From contig JACKQL020000063.1 of assembly GCA_018296165.2 (NCBI GenBank), forward strand, positions 241,164-305,163: a stretch of 64,000 nucleotides of DNA, given 5' to 3'. The notes under the pieces are model-generated. The model was not told the origin of the DNA. It was given only the letters and a program-made list of their open reading frames with translations, and ran no database searches. A program made the position numbers and the translations under genes. Source of the stretch: Termitomyces sp. T153 (taxonomy: Eukaryota; Basidiomycota; Agaricomycetes; Agaricales; Lyophyllaceae). This document shows positions 11,484-24,122 of this stretch, in pieces. Every line of letters starts with the position of its first letter. Position 1 is the first letter of the stretch.

Positions 11484-14307
11484 TCACGGTCGCGAGAGTG
11501 TCTTCCGTGCCTCTTCATCCGCTTTGCGCGCACTTGCGAGCGCCGGCCGTGTAGGCGCATCAGGAGGTTCCGTTGGCGCATCCCCCGAGGATAATGAAGC
11601 AGACACTCGTTTAATGGCAGCATTCGCTGCCGCAACCGCTCGCAACCCGTGTCCAATACTCGAGCACTTTTTCACCTGCTGCGCTGGCGGCCTCGCCGCA
11701 GGACGATCAAGGTTTCGTTTCAAGAACGGGCTAGGGAGATTCTCCTCGTCGGCAAGATCATATTCAGGCTGTTGTTTAGTCACAACCATCCGTCCTGTAG
11801 GGTTGGCTAGATGCGGGTGAGGTAAAGGCTTGGGAACAACGTGAGATGTAGATGCAGATCCGCTTGCCGAAGAAAGACTTGAGGGCTCCGAGGTTGAAGA
11901 AGGCAGTGTTGCGGTTCGCTCCACTCGAGGTCGGGACCGGATAGAGGGTCTCCGCAAACGAGTCGAGTGCGCATTTGAAGGATTACTGCTCGAAATTGTG
12001 GGCGATAAAACCGCCGATTGGGCAGCTGAAGGGGCATCACGTTGCCTGACTTTCGTCTTGGTCCTCTCCTTCTCCTTTCGTGAGCTGGGACTCGGGGGCA
12101 GATCTCCGTTTGTGACTGGTATTGATGATGATGCTTGGCTGGACTCATCTTCCCCATCGACGTCTTCGAAGTCGAAAATTTTGGTAAAATTCAAGCCGAC
12201 CTTGGGCGAGTTTTGGAAGAGATTTGCAACCTCTGCAGGGGTGGGCGTAGCAAGTACCTCACCGGTTGACGTGAGCACGACACCCTTCATAGCAGATGGG
12301 AGAGAGTCTAGTTTAGACGATCGGGTGATTGGCGTAGAAAGAGACGGGAATGCTTTGTAAGTGGGTCGTGGAGTTAGGTTCTCCTGTTTTCGACGTTGCT
12401 GGGGTATATTGTCAGCCTTACGAGCCGGAATATTTTTAATCTCTTCTAGAGGCATCTTGTCTTTGCGACCTGGGAGGATTCAGAAGGAGGTTGGCTCAGA
12501 TTGGAATCCACCGACCTTTCGCGAGGGTTTCTTCCCATTTTGCTATCTTGTCTTCCAATTCAGACTGCGCACCTTCTAATCGGGTTTCCTCTGCCTTCAA
12601 CTCTTCCTCCTTCGCCTGAATCCATTCTATTCGTTCTTCCACCGCCTTAACACCATCCTCAAACTCCTTCCGAATCTCGGTCTCCCTCGCAGCCCACGCT
12701 TCGCACACTTCCGCTTCCCTCCTTCTCACAGCCTCCATGATCTCATCCTCTCGTCTCGCCATTGCGTCTGCAACTTCCTTCTCCCTCTTCATCACCAGAA
12801 CTCGCAACTCTTCCTCTCGGTGCCCCACCGCTTCCTTTATCGCTGCTTCCATTTGCTGCTGAGAGTATTGATTCCGCTGTTCCTGTAATCTAGTTACCAT
12901 TCGTTGCAGATTTGCGATCTCAGCGTCTTTCTGTCCAACTAGAGCAGCCATCTGCTGCTCTCGCTCTCGGAGTATCGACTCCCGAACATTGAGATCACGT
13001 TCTCTCGCAGAATTGTCGGCACGATGGCTTTTCACGGAATTCAATCTACAACAAAAGGTAAGTATCAGAAATGGCTTTCAATAAACGGCTTAACCCACAT
13101 CTTCTCAGCTTCAATCACCTTAAGGGTCAACGAGAGCCGTTCGTGTTGGAGTAGTTGGGCGGCGGATGGGCGCATAGCAGGCTTAAGTTGCTAAGAAAGG
13201 GATGAGAATGAGAAATAGAAGTTTAACATACATTAAGGTTTAACATGGATTTGATAATACTAGCGAGAGTTTGGGAATATCCCCGAGGAAGTGGTGGGAT
13301 TCGGCCAGCTCTGGCCAGAGTTACAACGAAGAAAATTTTAAAAATAAACCGACCCTACCTTATGAAGTTGCTAAGTTCCTGGTGCGTCTTGGCTTCGTGG
13401 AATGGAGGTTTAAGTGCGCATAGTTCGTATATTACGCAGCCGAGAGACCATATATCAGATTTCGTATCATAGGCTTTTTCTTGCATCAGTTCTGGGGACA
13501 TATAATAGGGTGTCTGTAAGATTATCAACATGCGTACGGCGTACATCAAGAACATTCAACGCACACCAACGTAGGTATTCGCGAAATTTGTTTGAGTTAG
13601 AGCCCTTGATAAGCCAAAGTCGCCAAGTTTGACTTTGTCTGCAGTGTCAAGAAAAACTTCAACGGTATTTCAGTGAACCACGGAGTGAAGGATCAGTAAT
13701 TCGGCATACCATTATCGGGTTTCAAGTCCCGATGCAGAATCTGGGCCCGAGTAGATGTTCCCGCATTGTCGTACACGTTGTTCCCGCCACTACTAGTTCT
13801 TGCATGACCATTTGGATGGTGGCAATGATTGAGGGCTAGGAGAATTTGAAGGAAATAACTCCAAATTTTGTCTTCGGATATCGGTCGGTTTATCCTGGAA
13901 GCCTGCTTAATCACAGTTGACAAGTCGCCTCCGCCGCAGTACTCCATGAGAATATAGAGAATTCCTGCATCCCTATCGACGTAGCGGTCATGATATCGTA
14001 CAATATGATCGTGTCCTAGGTCTTTGAGGATATTCCTTTTAAGGCCTGTTAGCTTCGCCAAGATAGTCCTACGAGAAGACCTACACTTCAGCAACAATTT
14101 GTTTCCTGTCTCGTTCGTTCATCCGCTCAAAGTTCAACTCTTTACGTGCAAATATCTGTGCTCACTGAATAAAAGAAAAGGTAAGAAATGTAACATAAAT
14201 TAACGCACCAAACCATCAGATTTCCGTCTAACTTTTCGAATGATACCAAATGAGCCATTCCCAATGACATCTAGTGTTTCATACTGGTCCAGAAATGCCG
14301 ACGCCAT
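11484..14307 (-). CDS. NIMA-related serine/threonine protein kinase (nimA/KIN3 type)
   Basis: Nine exons (14307-14209, 14155-14085, 14035-13710, 13656-13565, 13513-13359, 13310-13232, 13190-13099, 13045-12516, 12469-11484) join in frame to 809 residues. The N-terminal third is a protein kinase: glycine loop [12 protein letters not shown], lysine in [11 protein letters not shown], alphaC region, hinge [10 protein letters not shown], catalytic [11 protein letters not shown] in [11 protein letters not shown], then GTPYYMSPE and [13 protein letters not shown]. These are typical of the NIMA/Nek2 family, which drives mitotic entry and spindle events. A loop of about 26 residues rich in Gly, Ser and Asn precedes HRD. 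Residues from about 300 form a long charged coiled coil (exon 8), as in NIMA dimerisation regions. The last exon is a Ser/Pro-rich tail with basic patches, probably the regulatory and turnover region. The exon-2/3 donor GTAGGT restores the AEVNIL helix. Confidence 0.93.
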
Positions 14308-14363
14308 GGTAAAATGAGGTATTCTTCGCAAAGAAAGCGGTCAAGTAGAATATGAACTAGTAA

Positions 14364-14424
14364 CACGTGATCGTGTTTCGGCGCGTCGCGTATTCCGATT
14401 CAGGGCAGCCGGGCCTCCCACGTG
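14364..14424. promoter_or_regulatory. Two CACGTG E-box palindromes upstream of the NIMA-type gene
   Basis: CACGTG occurs at 14,364-14,369 and 14,419-14,424, roughly 60 and 110 bp upstream of the kinase start codon at 14,307. Such sites bind bHLH factors in fungi. Two in 60 bp is suggestive, but a six-base palindrome is short, so function is a guess. Confidence 0.3.
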
Positions 14425-14765
14425 CGTTCTCTTCTCGTTCTCAAGTCAGCCTTGACGTTGCTGCGAGCGACCTCCGATGCTCCTACCATGATTCTTCATT
14501 GATCTGACACTGCCCACTGCCAGATTATAACATTTCTATATCAACCCTGTCTCAACCCAGCCTGATTGTCAACCGCGTACGTATCGAAAGTCGCCTTATG
14601 TACTTACTAGGAGTTCATATTTTGCTTGTTGATCGCTTGTGGAATCAGTAGAAGAAGCATCGTGATGTACGATCGTCTCGGCCTACAACTTGGATCGACA
14701 TTAGAACTCCCTCAAAGATAAAAATTGAAATAGTACGGTCTTTTGCCTAAATCAAACGCGTAATC

Positions 14766-15360
14766 GTGGACAGAAACTAATTTATGGAATCTAATAAGAT
14801 CAATTCGTCTCTCAGTATTGTCGAAGGTGCAAATACTCATGCATCGTGGAAAACGAGACAGGAGCAGACACCAGAGATAGAACGTTGTTTATGAGGTCGA
14901 GCAAAAACGTAAATTCAATTGATCTGTTACCAGGCTTCCAGCTCTAGAATGTTGTATCACGTCAGATCTTCTGGCAGAAATTTTTGCTTTGAATATGGAC
15001 GGACATCCTGTCTGTTTTCCTCCTTGCTTCTCTTATCCGCACTGGTTTTTGACCCGAGTCTGTCAGCGTTGGCGCAACACCGTTCTTGACAAACGTGTTT
15101 CGAAGAACCCTCTTTTTGTCGGTTCTACAAAGGATTATTTACATCTTGATATGATACGTTTTGCAAAAAGAATGCTTCCTCCATCCGGACTTCTCTCACT
15201 TATTTTATTGTAACAATTCCAAGAGAACTCAGAATTTACAATGGAGCTTCTCATTTCCCCTATTCTACCACGTCTCAAGGTGCTCCAAATGAAATTTTTG
15301 ACTTCCGGACACCCTGTTTAGAATCTGCAATCAAAACTTCTGTGATTTTTAATAGCCGAC
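14766..15360 (+). pseudogene. F-box protein gene remnant
   Basis: A plus-strand stretch at about 14,915-15,213 reads SVTRLPALE, then a short extra segment, then SDLLAEIFALNMDG and WFLTRVCQRWRNTVLDKRV. This is the F-box start plus the following conserved segment seen in the very large agaricomycete F-box family. It is interrupted by a TGA upstream of the F-box, a short insertion inside it and a TAA at about 15,211; leucine-rich sequence continues to about 15,320 before another stop. No intact start-to-stop reading can be built, so I call it a pseudogene. F-box proteins are SCF ubiquitin-ligase adaptors. Confidence 0.55.
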
Positions 15361-15715
15361 GCAGAAAATCGTCGCCGACCCCGGTCCAGTAATGCACACG
15401 GGGACTATCTCGTCAATACTGTGTCAGGCCTCCCTATTCCACGGTATCGATTCCACACATTCGATTTTAAACTTGGTCTTTTTAGTGTGCAGCCAGTGTA
15501 TTACATTGTACGCCGATGTATCACTATGAGGACATTCATTACTGTGTATCTCACAATGAGTTCCAAGCGAAGTTTTTCCAGATGGCTTGTAGCAAAAAAT
15601 GGTGTCTAGGTTTATTTCCTTTAGATACGATCATGGGCAATGAGTAGAAATTGTTTGGTATACATGATTGCACTACATACTACCGACACACTTGTCGATT
15701 GACGTGTTTCAGATG

Positions 15716-17835
15716 TCAGTTACCCGCGAGGAACTTCTGAATTTCGACATCTTCATCATACGCCTTCTTAGCCTGCACAGAGAAAGTTGAGTCATCTTGC
15801 GTATACTAGCGGGGACGATGATGTCACCTTTGCTAAAAATTCATCGTCAATGAGGACTCGAACGCCTGTAGCAGCGAGAGCTTTCGTCACATCAAGACAA
15901 GCATAGTGCGCCACAGAGGTGGCAGCCGCCTCCGCGAATTGAATGGTGTGGTTACCACCATCTCTGACCGTGGGTATGGCTAAGAAACTTCATATAAGAG
16001 CTGTATATCTAGACGCCAGAAACAGATTACCAAAGCCGGGGTGAAGTGATGGAAGGGCTGTCGGACATGAGTCTTTATGATGCTCTTACATTAATATCAT
16101 ATATACCGTAGGTGACATTTCCCTGAAAAAAGATGATGTTCATCAGTACCTCAGTGTTAGTCGCCCGCGATGTACTCACGAAGTCAGTCGAAGCACTGTT
16201 AATCCCCCATTCGTAGTCAACTGCGCCGTACTTCGCGGTGGTCACGTTTGCTACCTCGCCACCTAGGGGTCTCCGTTTAGACGCCTTCTGCGGAAAATAC
16301 ATGCCTCTTATTTACCTAGAACTGGATTTTGTCGAAGATCGAAGGTATCGCCTGTTATTGTTATGTTGACCTTACAGCCCGTTGCAAGCCCCGCCGCTCT
16401 AGCAAAATTTTATTAATGTGATATTTAAATGATATAAGATGAAACATTGCTCACTCGAAGCATGGAAGTACTCGCTCTAAAGTGGCTTGCGCCTCAGTTC
16501 GTGTTGGAGCACGCACATAACAGCTAGATATTTAAGAGATTTGGCAATGTAACTTATACATGAGAGATAGAATTCCGTACATCATCTTGGCGTAGTCAGG
16601 AATGACTGAAACGAGAGAATATTAGGTGTCAAGACACAATGACGCATTTGAACAGCTTACTTCCAGGAACCCAGTCTTTGCCTTCAATAATTCCATGAAC
16701 ACGGTGAGTTGGTAAAATCTGTTGGCGCAGTGCCGAAATATTATTGTATCCCAGGACAGCCGCATCCAGGGCATTCTTGCCCTCCCAGGGTGACAACGCA
16801 GCGTGAGCACTGAGAGCACTTGTTAGAATATAGTCAAGCACGTATCGTAATTTGGCCCACGTGTGACCTTGGTACTCCACCTCGATTCGATGCAAGGCGA
16901 GGCAGCTGGTGAGGCTCACAGACCCGACTGGTCCAGGAGCAGGGTGGCACCTATCGATCGTATTCAGTTAAGCATAGACAGAGTAAAGTTGGGGGAACAA
17001 CAGACATAAGACAAGCGGACATGTCCTTGTAAGCACCCTTTTCCAAAAGAGTGATTTTCCCGGAACCTCCTTCCTCCGCTAAACAGATTGAAGCTGATGA
17101 GAAGTCCTTCTAAAAATGGGCGACCGTTCTCACCAGGCGTCCCTAGGAGCTCCACTTTTCCTGCGATGTTAAACTTTTGGAGAACATTCTTAATAGCGAT
17201 CGCGACACCGACGCCTGAACAGATGATCACAATTTGTTGCCAGGATCAATTTTCCCCGTATACCTGAGATCGCGATCAAATTATGACCGCATGCATGCCC
17301 TATTCCAGGCAAAGCGTCCATCTGACGCAGGATCACCATGATCAGGACCTGTTCCAAACGAACATTTTCAGTACGTACCTCAGAATTGACTCCGATCGTC
17401 CTTCCGCCTTCCCCATTGGTGAATATCGCGCGCCATGCCGTTTCCAAGTGATAATGTTTTGTGACTTCGAAACCATACTTAGCCATGAATTCAGTGAGAA
17501 CATCGTGTGCATAACTGTTTAGCGTTTACGTATTGGAAGTGATGAACGAAACGAGAAAAAGCTGTCTACGCACTGTTCCACATATTTCAGTTCAGGATGA
17601 GCTATTGAACATAAAAATCAGCTAGGAGACCAACAAGAGTCGTACGCATACCATGAATATCAAGACTTAGTTCTCTCAAGTCACTATCCAGTTCTTTTAG
17701 TGTTTCCTCGATGTTCTGAAGGATATCTGGTCGATAGATTTCAGCGTCGCGCCTAGATGGGGTAGGTTCGAGTTTATCATTGGGACGCCAGACCGAGCCA
17801 GCATTCTGGGTTGCAAAGTGACAGCCACAAGACAT
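15716..17835 (-). CDS. M20 metallopeptidase-like amidohydrolase (PM20D2-like dipeptidase)
   Basis: A gene with about fifteen short exons, read from [10 protein letters not shown] to KFLAGN. Joining splice sites restores M20 landmarks: [24 protein letters not shown] (zinc-ligand His and catalytic Asp region), [10 protein letters not shown] (the catalytic Glu and zinc-ligand Glu pair), CHPAPGP and the dimerisation-lid segment [18 protein letters not shown]. The C-terminal part includes [15 protein letters not shown] and an alpha-helical end. The family hydrolyses dipeptides or N-acyl amino acids with a two-metal centre; PM20D2-type members act on beta-alanyl and related dipeptides. Substrate here is not known. 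The protein is probably cytosolic, with no signal peptide visible. It is divergently paired with the helicase gene at 18,058, sharing about 220 bp of upstream DNA. Confidence 0.85.
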
Positions 17836-17908
17836 TTCAAGAAGCTTATGAATATGAAGACGACGAGCAACTCCGTCAACCAGTTATGTTGTCGGAATAA
17901 ATAGAGTA

Positions 17909-18039
17909 CTAGTGGGGTCGCTTGATATGTTGATCATCGCGATAAGATCGTCTACATGCAGACTCCACATTGATCTAGTGGGTCACTCGATATGTTGATC
18001 ATCACGATAAGATCGTCTACATGCAGATTCCACATTGAT
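17909..18039. repeat. Tandem 65/66-bp duplication in a divergent promoter
   Basis: Two adjacent copies, 17,909-17,974 and 17,975-18,039, differ at only a few positions, mostly transitions, plus one base of length. Each contains tgatcatc-cgataagatcg. The intergenic space between the two divergent start codons is 222 bp, so the duplication fills more than half of it. Confidence 0.9.
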
Positions 18040-18057
18040 GTACAGGTTGAAATTCTG

Positions 18058-21000
18058 ATGACTACCGATCCCCAGATAGCAGCGTTTCTAGATCGCCAGC
18101 GGTGGCTTCTGGAGAAGGAACGAGACGCAGAAATAGAGCGCAGTTCCCTGCTACTTTCTAACTGTGGACCCAAACTTCTCGAACAAAAAGGGTTGTCATT
18201 GGGCGGGTTAGGAATCGCCGGGGTTAACATTGGTTTGGGCGGAAAGACGTACTTCGGTTTTTCATCGAATTTTTTTTGAGTCCTAATTTCGTGACAAGGG
18301 CAGCTTGGTAGAATTGGAACGACCAGCAGCATATCATACTAGCTCCACATTTCCTCCGCATACTTTTCGGTAAGCACGATTCGATCGTTAGTGATTACTC
18401 GAACAAATACTGACAGCCTCGACAAGGCCAGGAGATTTAGCAAGGATAGAGGCTAATGTTTCTAGTGCAAAAAAGGCCAAGAAAACTACAGCGGGAGAGG
18501 CTAAAGGATCACAGCCAGAGGGAGTTGTATACAAGGTGGGTGTCTTTTTGTCTATCTTTCCGGGGCTGAATCAAGTCTGTAGATTTCTGACACGAGGATC
18601 GTCATTGCGGTGGACTCGTCGGATCCTTCTTCTGAAGACCTAGATCTACCGGAACGGTGTCGTGTAGTCAAGCTTGCAAACAGCGTCACATATGATAGGT
18701 AAGCTATTTCCTGACCTATGTCGTAGCCGTCCTTTGTTTCTTACTCGCTTCAGGATGGAAAAGGCTCTAGAACGGTTAGAGAGACGTCTTACTCTTGATC
18801 AGAAAGTATGTCATCAGAGTCCACCGCTATTCCTCGATCACTCACTAGGCCATCAGGACGAAAAGGCACCGCCTGAGTCAATATATCTTACAAAAGTTCT
18901 CATGGGTGTTACTGCTCGTTCTTTACAGCAGCGCATCAATGATATCAAGTTCTTCGACGACGGCCTCAATCCTAGTCAGAAAGAAGCGATCAAATTCTGC
19001 CTAGAGTCTCCCGAAGTAGCTTGTATTCACGGGCCTCCAGGTTCTTGTATTTGCAACATATTTTATATCAAGTTTTTGATCCCAGCGTTAGGAACTGGCA
19101 AGACACATACTCTCATTGAACTTATCCGTCAGCTGACTTCTATCTCCTCGTACAATCCCAAGCCTCTCAGGCTCCTGATCTGCGGAGCATCCAATCTATC
19201 TGTCGACAACATCCTTGAACGCTTACTAGCGCTTCCTGTTTCAGAAAAAGAAGAGCGATTAAAGGTCACTAGGATTGGGCATCCGGCGCGAGTAATGTCT
19301 CATGAGGGTATTATCAATTCTACGCTGGAATTCAAGGCAACAAGAACAGATCAGGCAAGTGAATCACTCTGCAAAGAATGATCTCATGATCAGGCCTGCA
19401 GGCGGCTCTAGCAAAAGATGTAAAGAACGAGCTCGAGGAGACTTTGGCCGTGCTTTCTGGAAGAGGCAAGGGGGCTAAAGGGAAGCGCCCCAAAGGCACC
19501 GAACGCAAGAAGTTGTGGGATGATGTAAAAGCTCTTCGTAAAGAGTGAGTCAGCGACAGTGGCGGGTTTCCTCTTCTCGAACTCAACGAAGGTCTAGATA
19601 CCGACAACGTGAAGGTAGAGTTGTGAAATCAGTCCTTTCGGAGTCACAGGTCGTGTTTTTTTTCTGAATATTTTAGTCTCAGCATCATCTCACCCTATTC
19701 GAAGATAGTACTAGCAACTTGCCATTCTGCTGGTGGACGCCAACTATTAGATCATGATTTCGACGTTCTAATAATTGATGAAGCGACTCAAGCTCTGGAA
19801 GCTGTAATTGGACACCTGATTGTCGTCAATTAGTTTCCCGCTTATTCACGTATCTCCAGGTCTGCTGGATCCCCATATTCAAAGCGAAAAAACTCATTTT
19901 GGCTGGCGATCCAATGCAATTACCGCCAACTATTCTATCACTAAATAATGAGAAGAAGACAAAGGGCGCTTCGAATCCGAAGGCCGCTAAACCAGACAAG
20001 TTGAAAAGTTCACCATCTCCTTCGCCAATCCAAAGAGACGATGAATTAGTCTCTTCGTCCGATTCACCTGTCAGCGATTCTGACGAAAGGGAACTGGCAG
20101 CTGAAAAGTCGCAGCCTTCACCGCCACCCAAGTCAAGCATTTCGCCAAGGGCCACTCGACCCCTGCTGCGTCCACCGCGCACATTGGAGACCACGTTGTT
20201 CGATCGTCTTCAAGAGATGTATGGGGTGAGCATCGAGCGGATGCTCACAGTTCAATATAGGTCAGTCCTACGACGTCGAGTCGACATTGCAAGGTGTTAA
20301 ACATCTTTCAGGATGCATTCACAGATCTGCGCCTTTCCATCCAAAACATTGTATTCATCTAAATTAACATCGCATACCTCAGTAGAAGGTCATCTTCTGG
20401 CAGACCTTCCCAATACCAAGGCGAAGAATGAAGACGATCAAAAGGAGATGCTTGAAACTCCTGTGGTATTCTCTGACACTGCAGGTTGTGAGTACTTCGA
20501 GAGGGTAGATGGAGACGGAGATGAGGGTAGTCGATGTAACGAAAACGAGGCGACTATTGTAAAAAATTGGGTCGAGAAATTGGTATGTTATTACAATTGA
20601 AAGATGCAATTTAAGCAGCGGTTGATGTCCCGTGAAAGATAGAGGTTGGACTTCTTCCTGATCAAATTGCTGTCATTACACCGTACGTCCATTTCATTTG
20701 TTACAGTTGCATGCCGACGCCAACTGTTCATTGTTCAGATATCAAGCCCAAGTATCTCTCCTATCGTCTCTCCTACATCCTGTGTATGGGACAGAACTCG
20801 AAATAGGAAGCGTCGACGGAATGCAAGGTCGAGAAAAAGAAGCAGTCATAATAAGTCTTGTGCGCAGTAATGATAAGGTAGGCAAGCACTCTATACCCTT
20901 ATCCAGTAATGAAAAATATCACTCCTTTCTTCCGCAGAGAGAGGTAGGATTTTTGAAGGAGAAACGACGGCTAAATGGTAGGCTATGTACTCATACAGTA

Positions 21001-21230
21001 TACGATATTCGTTTATTCATTGTATTATCTCATAGTGGCCATGACAAGGGCTAAACGCCATCTAGTATGTTTGTGTCCATAATTCTCAAGTAGATTCGAA
21101 CTTTCTTACCTTCTCGTCTTAGTGTGTCGTCGGGGACTCCTCAACTATTTGTCATGGCGGCAGTTATCTGAAGAAATGGCTCGCTTGGTTGGATGCCAAT
21201 GGGGATGTCAAATATGCCGGGCTCGAGTAA
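18058..21230 (+). CDS. Hcs1/SMUBP2-family superfamily 1B DNA/RNA helicase
   Basis: Seventeen exons, all phase-consistent, give 768 residues. The N terminus ([10 protein letters not shown] to [10 protein letters not shown] and RPGDLARIE) matches the beta-barrel region of Upf1-like helicases. Helicase motifs follow: Walker A GPPGTGKTHT (formed across the 19,041-19,091 intron), [39 protein letters not shown] and [10 protein letters not shown], then a Hcs1-like ending [13 protein letters not shown] charged Ser/Glu-rich insert of about 90 residues follows GDPMQLPP, as in some fungal members. The intron at 19,355-19,401 has a GC-AG border (CAG|GCAAGT). The family (yeast Hcs1, animal IGHMBP2) unwinds nucleic acid 5' to 3', and Hcs1 was first linked to DNA polymerase alpha. 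The start is the first Met after the promoter duplication. Confidence 0.93.
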
Positions 21231-21359
21231 AGTACCTTGTACACATGTTGGGAATATACATGGTGTTATGGGTCAATGGAACTTGAGAAAAAGCGATTAC
21301 AGAGAAAAATATTGCATGAAAAACAGTTACGGGCAGAATGATCTACCCTATTTCGTGTA

Positions 21360-24122
21360 TCAGTATTCATCGATGTCCGCCAAAGAAGCATATTCGGAGA
21401 CCGACTGGTCATCCTCATATTCCTGGACCACGTCATGCATCGCATATCGCATGATCGGTGTCGTCGGTACCAGCTTAGGTCCGACCACCTCCAGCACATC
21501 CTCGTAAATGTCCCTCTGTCCAAGTTCGTGCTCGGGAACGGGTATCATGCCCTCTTCAGATGCCTGGGACATCCTATCCACAGCAACTGGATCGACACCG
21601 GGCGGGGAGTAACTTGGGATCCCTCCTGGGCCTCCCGCGGCACTCATCACTCCACTACGAGCTCTTACATCCTCTCCACTCTCCCTAGTTACTGTCTCGG
21701 TCCATCTGAGGTCTAACAAGCGGCCTTTGATCATGCCATCGACAGCACGCACGCCCATTTCCCGGCAGAGGAGGAAGTACGGGATGTATGTGGTATCAGG
21801 CTGCGTGAGGCGGCTCATGACTTTCAGCAACTGCATTGCCGTGAAGTCTGCTGAGTAGTAGCCTGCGATCATTGTGTTCGAGCGGTCCTCCTCGTTTGGA
21901 GCGAGCGGATGTGTTATAGGGGGGTAAATTTTGAACCCGGCGGGCCCCAGTCCTGGGTGCAATGATTCGGGGTTGCTAGTGTTGGCGGGTTGGTTGGTTG
22001 CTGCTTCTTGAGAATTGGAGGATTGTGAAGAGTGGATGATATGGAGATTAAGGAGAGCATGGGCTTGTAAGAAATGAGAGCTTTGCTTGACTGATACACA
22101 AATGAGTACAAGGATTCGTTGAACAAGTCAAGAGCACATACTATCAACTTTTCCATTGGAATTCACTGGAACAAGAGAATCAGCGAAGGTTCAGTGTGAA
22201 AAAGGAGACGAAGCCAACCATAATCGGTAATATAGTCGCGCCAATGAGCTAACTTCCCACCAAATGCCTCATAGAGAATCTCAAATTTTAGCCCTAATCG
22301 TAGCCTTTCCGGGACTAGTGGTAACAATTTGTCACGATAATAAGCCTTTGTCTCCGACCTTGAACAATCCCCAATGGTCATGATCTAGAAGCGAAGTACT
22401 AATGAGTATAGTAACAAAGGGCGTGGGTATTAACATACTGACCTTACAATGCTGCATGACGTTGAATTGTCTCAGCCACGTTTGATAGAATGGATCGCTC
22501 GTAGCGTGTATGACATGGCATAAACGATCCTGCTTGGTCAGAACGAGCATCGAATCGAGCAAGCACTTCATCGTGTCTGTTGATTGGATTAGAGCTGGCC
22601 TGCAGGGGGGTCAGTTTGAGCGTCCATAGTGAGGGCATGCCGGAACCAACAATTTGTGGGCTTCATCAAAGAAGATAACCTATACCGCGAATACAGGATC
22701 AGACTCCGCCGCCTAACACAGAAGGAACACAAGGACTGACTGGCATTTTCTTGAAAGGTTTGTTAGTCCGCTTGTCAGAGCCGTTTTCGATATTTGACGT
22801 CCTCGCAGGCTTCGAAGTTTCTTTTCCCTTTCCTTTGAACGACTTTCGGAATGTCCAGCGCTTGGGCGTTGTAGAACGACCGTTGGAACCTGGGTCAACG
22901 TGTATTTGCCCAGACGTGTTGTCAGACGACTGTCGGCGTTTGTCCTGGTTATGGTTGTGATTATCACTTTTTTCAAGGGGTTGAAATTCCCAATACTTCA
23001 GAAGTGAGCTCTGTAACATAAGACCATTTTAAAATTTTTAAAATGTATCCTGAACACTTGTATACCTGAAATAATTCCATGAGTCGAGCGATATCACTGG
23101 TTTTAACAGGACTCGTTGGTTTTGCCTCGTTAGATGTATCTGATGGGTGCCCTTGCACATTTTGCCGGTCGAACTGTCGAAAAGGTGTTGGGATGGGTTA
23201 TACAACTAATTATAAGGTGATCACCTTAAAGCTCCACGCCTCCCTCTGGAACTCTTCGTACCCAGGCATCTTCGTAGCTATTTGTTCAAAATAGAGTTCC
23301 ATCTGCTGACACAAGCTTTGATAGAGGCTTGACAGGTCTGCGAACCCAGCGATACGAAGATCGAAATGAAGGACGTGATAACGCTCGCCCGAGAGAATTT
23401 CCCTAAGTAGTGCAGTCTGCGTTACGGAGATCAGCGAATCGACAGAGTACACGAGAAACATCCAAACCTTGCCTGTAGAGCTTGCGCCGAAAAGAATAGT
23501 AAAGGAGGGCTCTCCCTCTAGCGCTCGTTCAAGAGCTCGAATCTCAGCCCTACGAGGGAAGAATCCAGGAAGTCGGGAGAACGTGTGCTTGGGTCGAATT
23601 TGTGAACGCTCTCTACTCTCTGCAATTTCTTGTCGAGCTTCCTCCAAAAGCCTGCGAGATTCAGTAAGAGAACGAACTGTCTGTGCTGGCTATAGAACAA
23701 GATTTGATCACCAGCAACACGGGTTTACAGAGTCAACTGACATTTGTAATTACATTAACAATTTCCCCCATTCCAAAAAAGTTCCTCTTCTGTATATCGG
23801 CCGGAAGAAACGAACTGCGCCTGCGAGGGATGTTGCTTCTGAATAACCAATGTATTGAAGGCACATGACTACGGGACGATGATGGTTGTTGCGGATGTCG
23901 CAGTTGAACAATACTGGGACAATGTTGCATAGGAAGAAGCGGTCGTGAGTTACTTGTGGATTGGAACACAGATGGCGATAGACGATGAACAGTGCAAAGG
24001 AATCTACAGTTGCGTTGGGTGAGTTCAGGAGATATGTAGACTAGCCACGACTCACGAGCGTACATGTGTGGTGTGCTCGCCATGAAGTAAGCTCCTGCCG
24101 CCTGCAGGGCGTTTAATCGCAT
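21360..24122 (-). CDS. P-loop ATPase (archaeal ATPase/STAND-like), possibly mitochondrial
   Basis: A multi-exon gene ending in the 200-residue exon at 21,360-21,962. Near the N terminus are RNFFGMGEI and the helical segment LLEEARQEIAESRERSQ. PGFFPRRAEIRALERAL and Walker A LFGASSTGKT (the last Thr after an intron) follow. Then come VLHFDLR, Walker B VIFFDEAHKL and a sensor-like HVIHATSDPFYQTW, giving an ATPase_2-type fold. The C-terminal exon is rich in acidic residues and has no motif I know. A basic, Ser/Arg-rich N terminus before RNFF suggests a mitochondrial presequence, but the true start is uncertain: Met at 24,122 opens the longest frame and Met at 23,930 is an alternative. Function is not established; the pattern recurs in basidiomycete genomes as an uncharacterised ATPase. 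Confidence 0.72.

Noticed and set aside
17992..18057. Upstream extension of the Hcs1 frame to Met at 17,992
   Set aside because: The extra 22 codons are the second unit of the promoter duplication; the Met at 18,058 begins the conserved N terminus.
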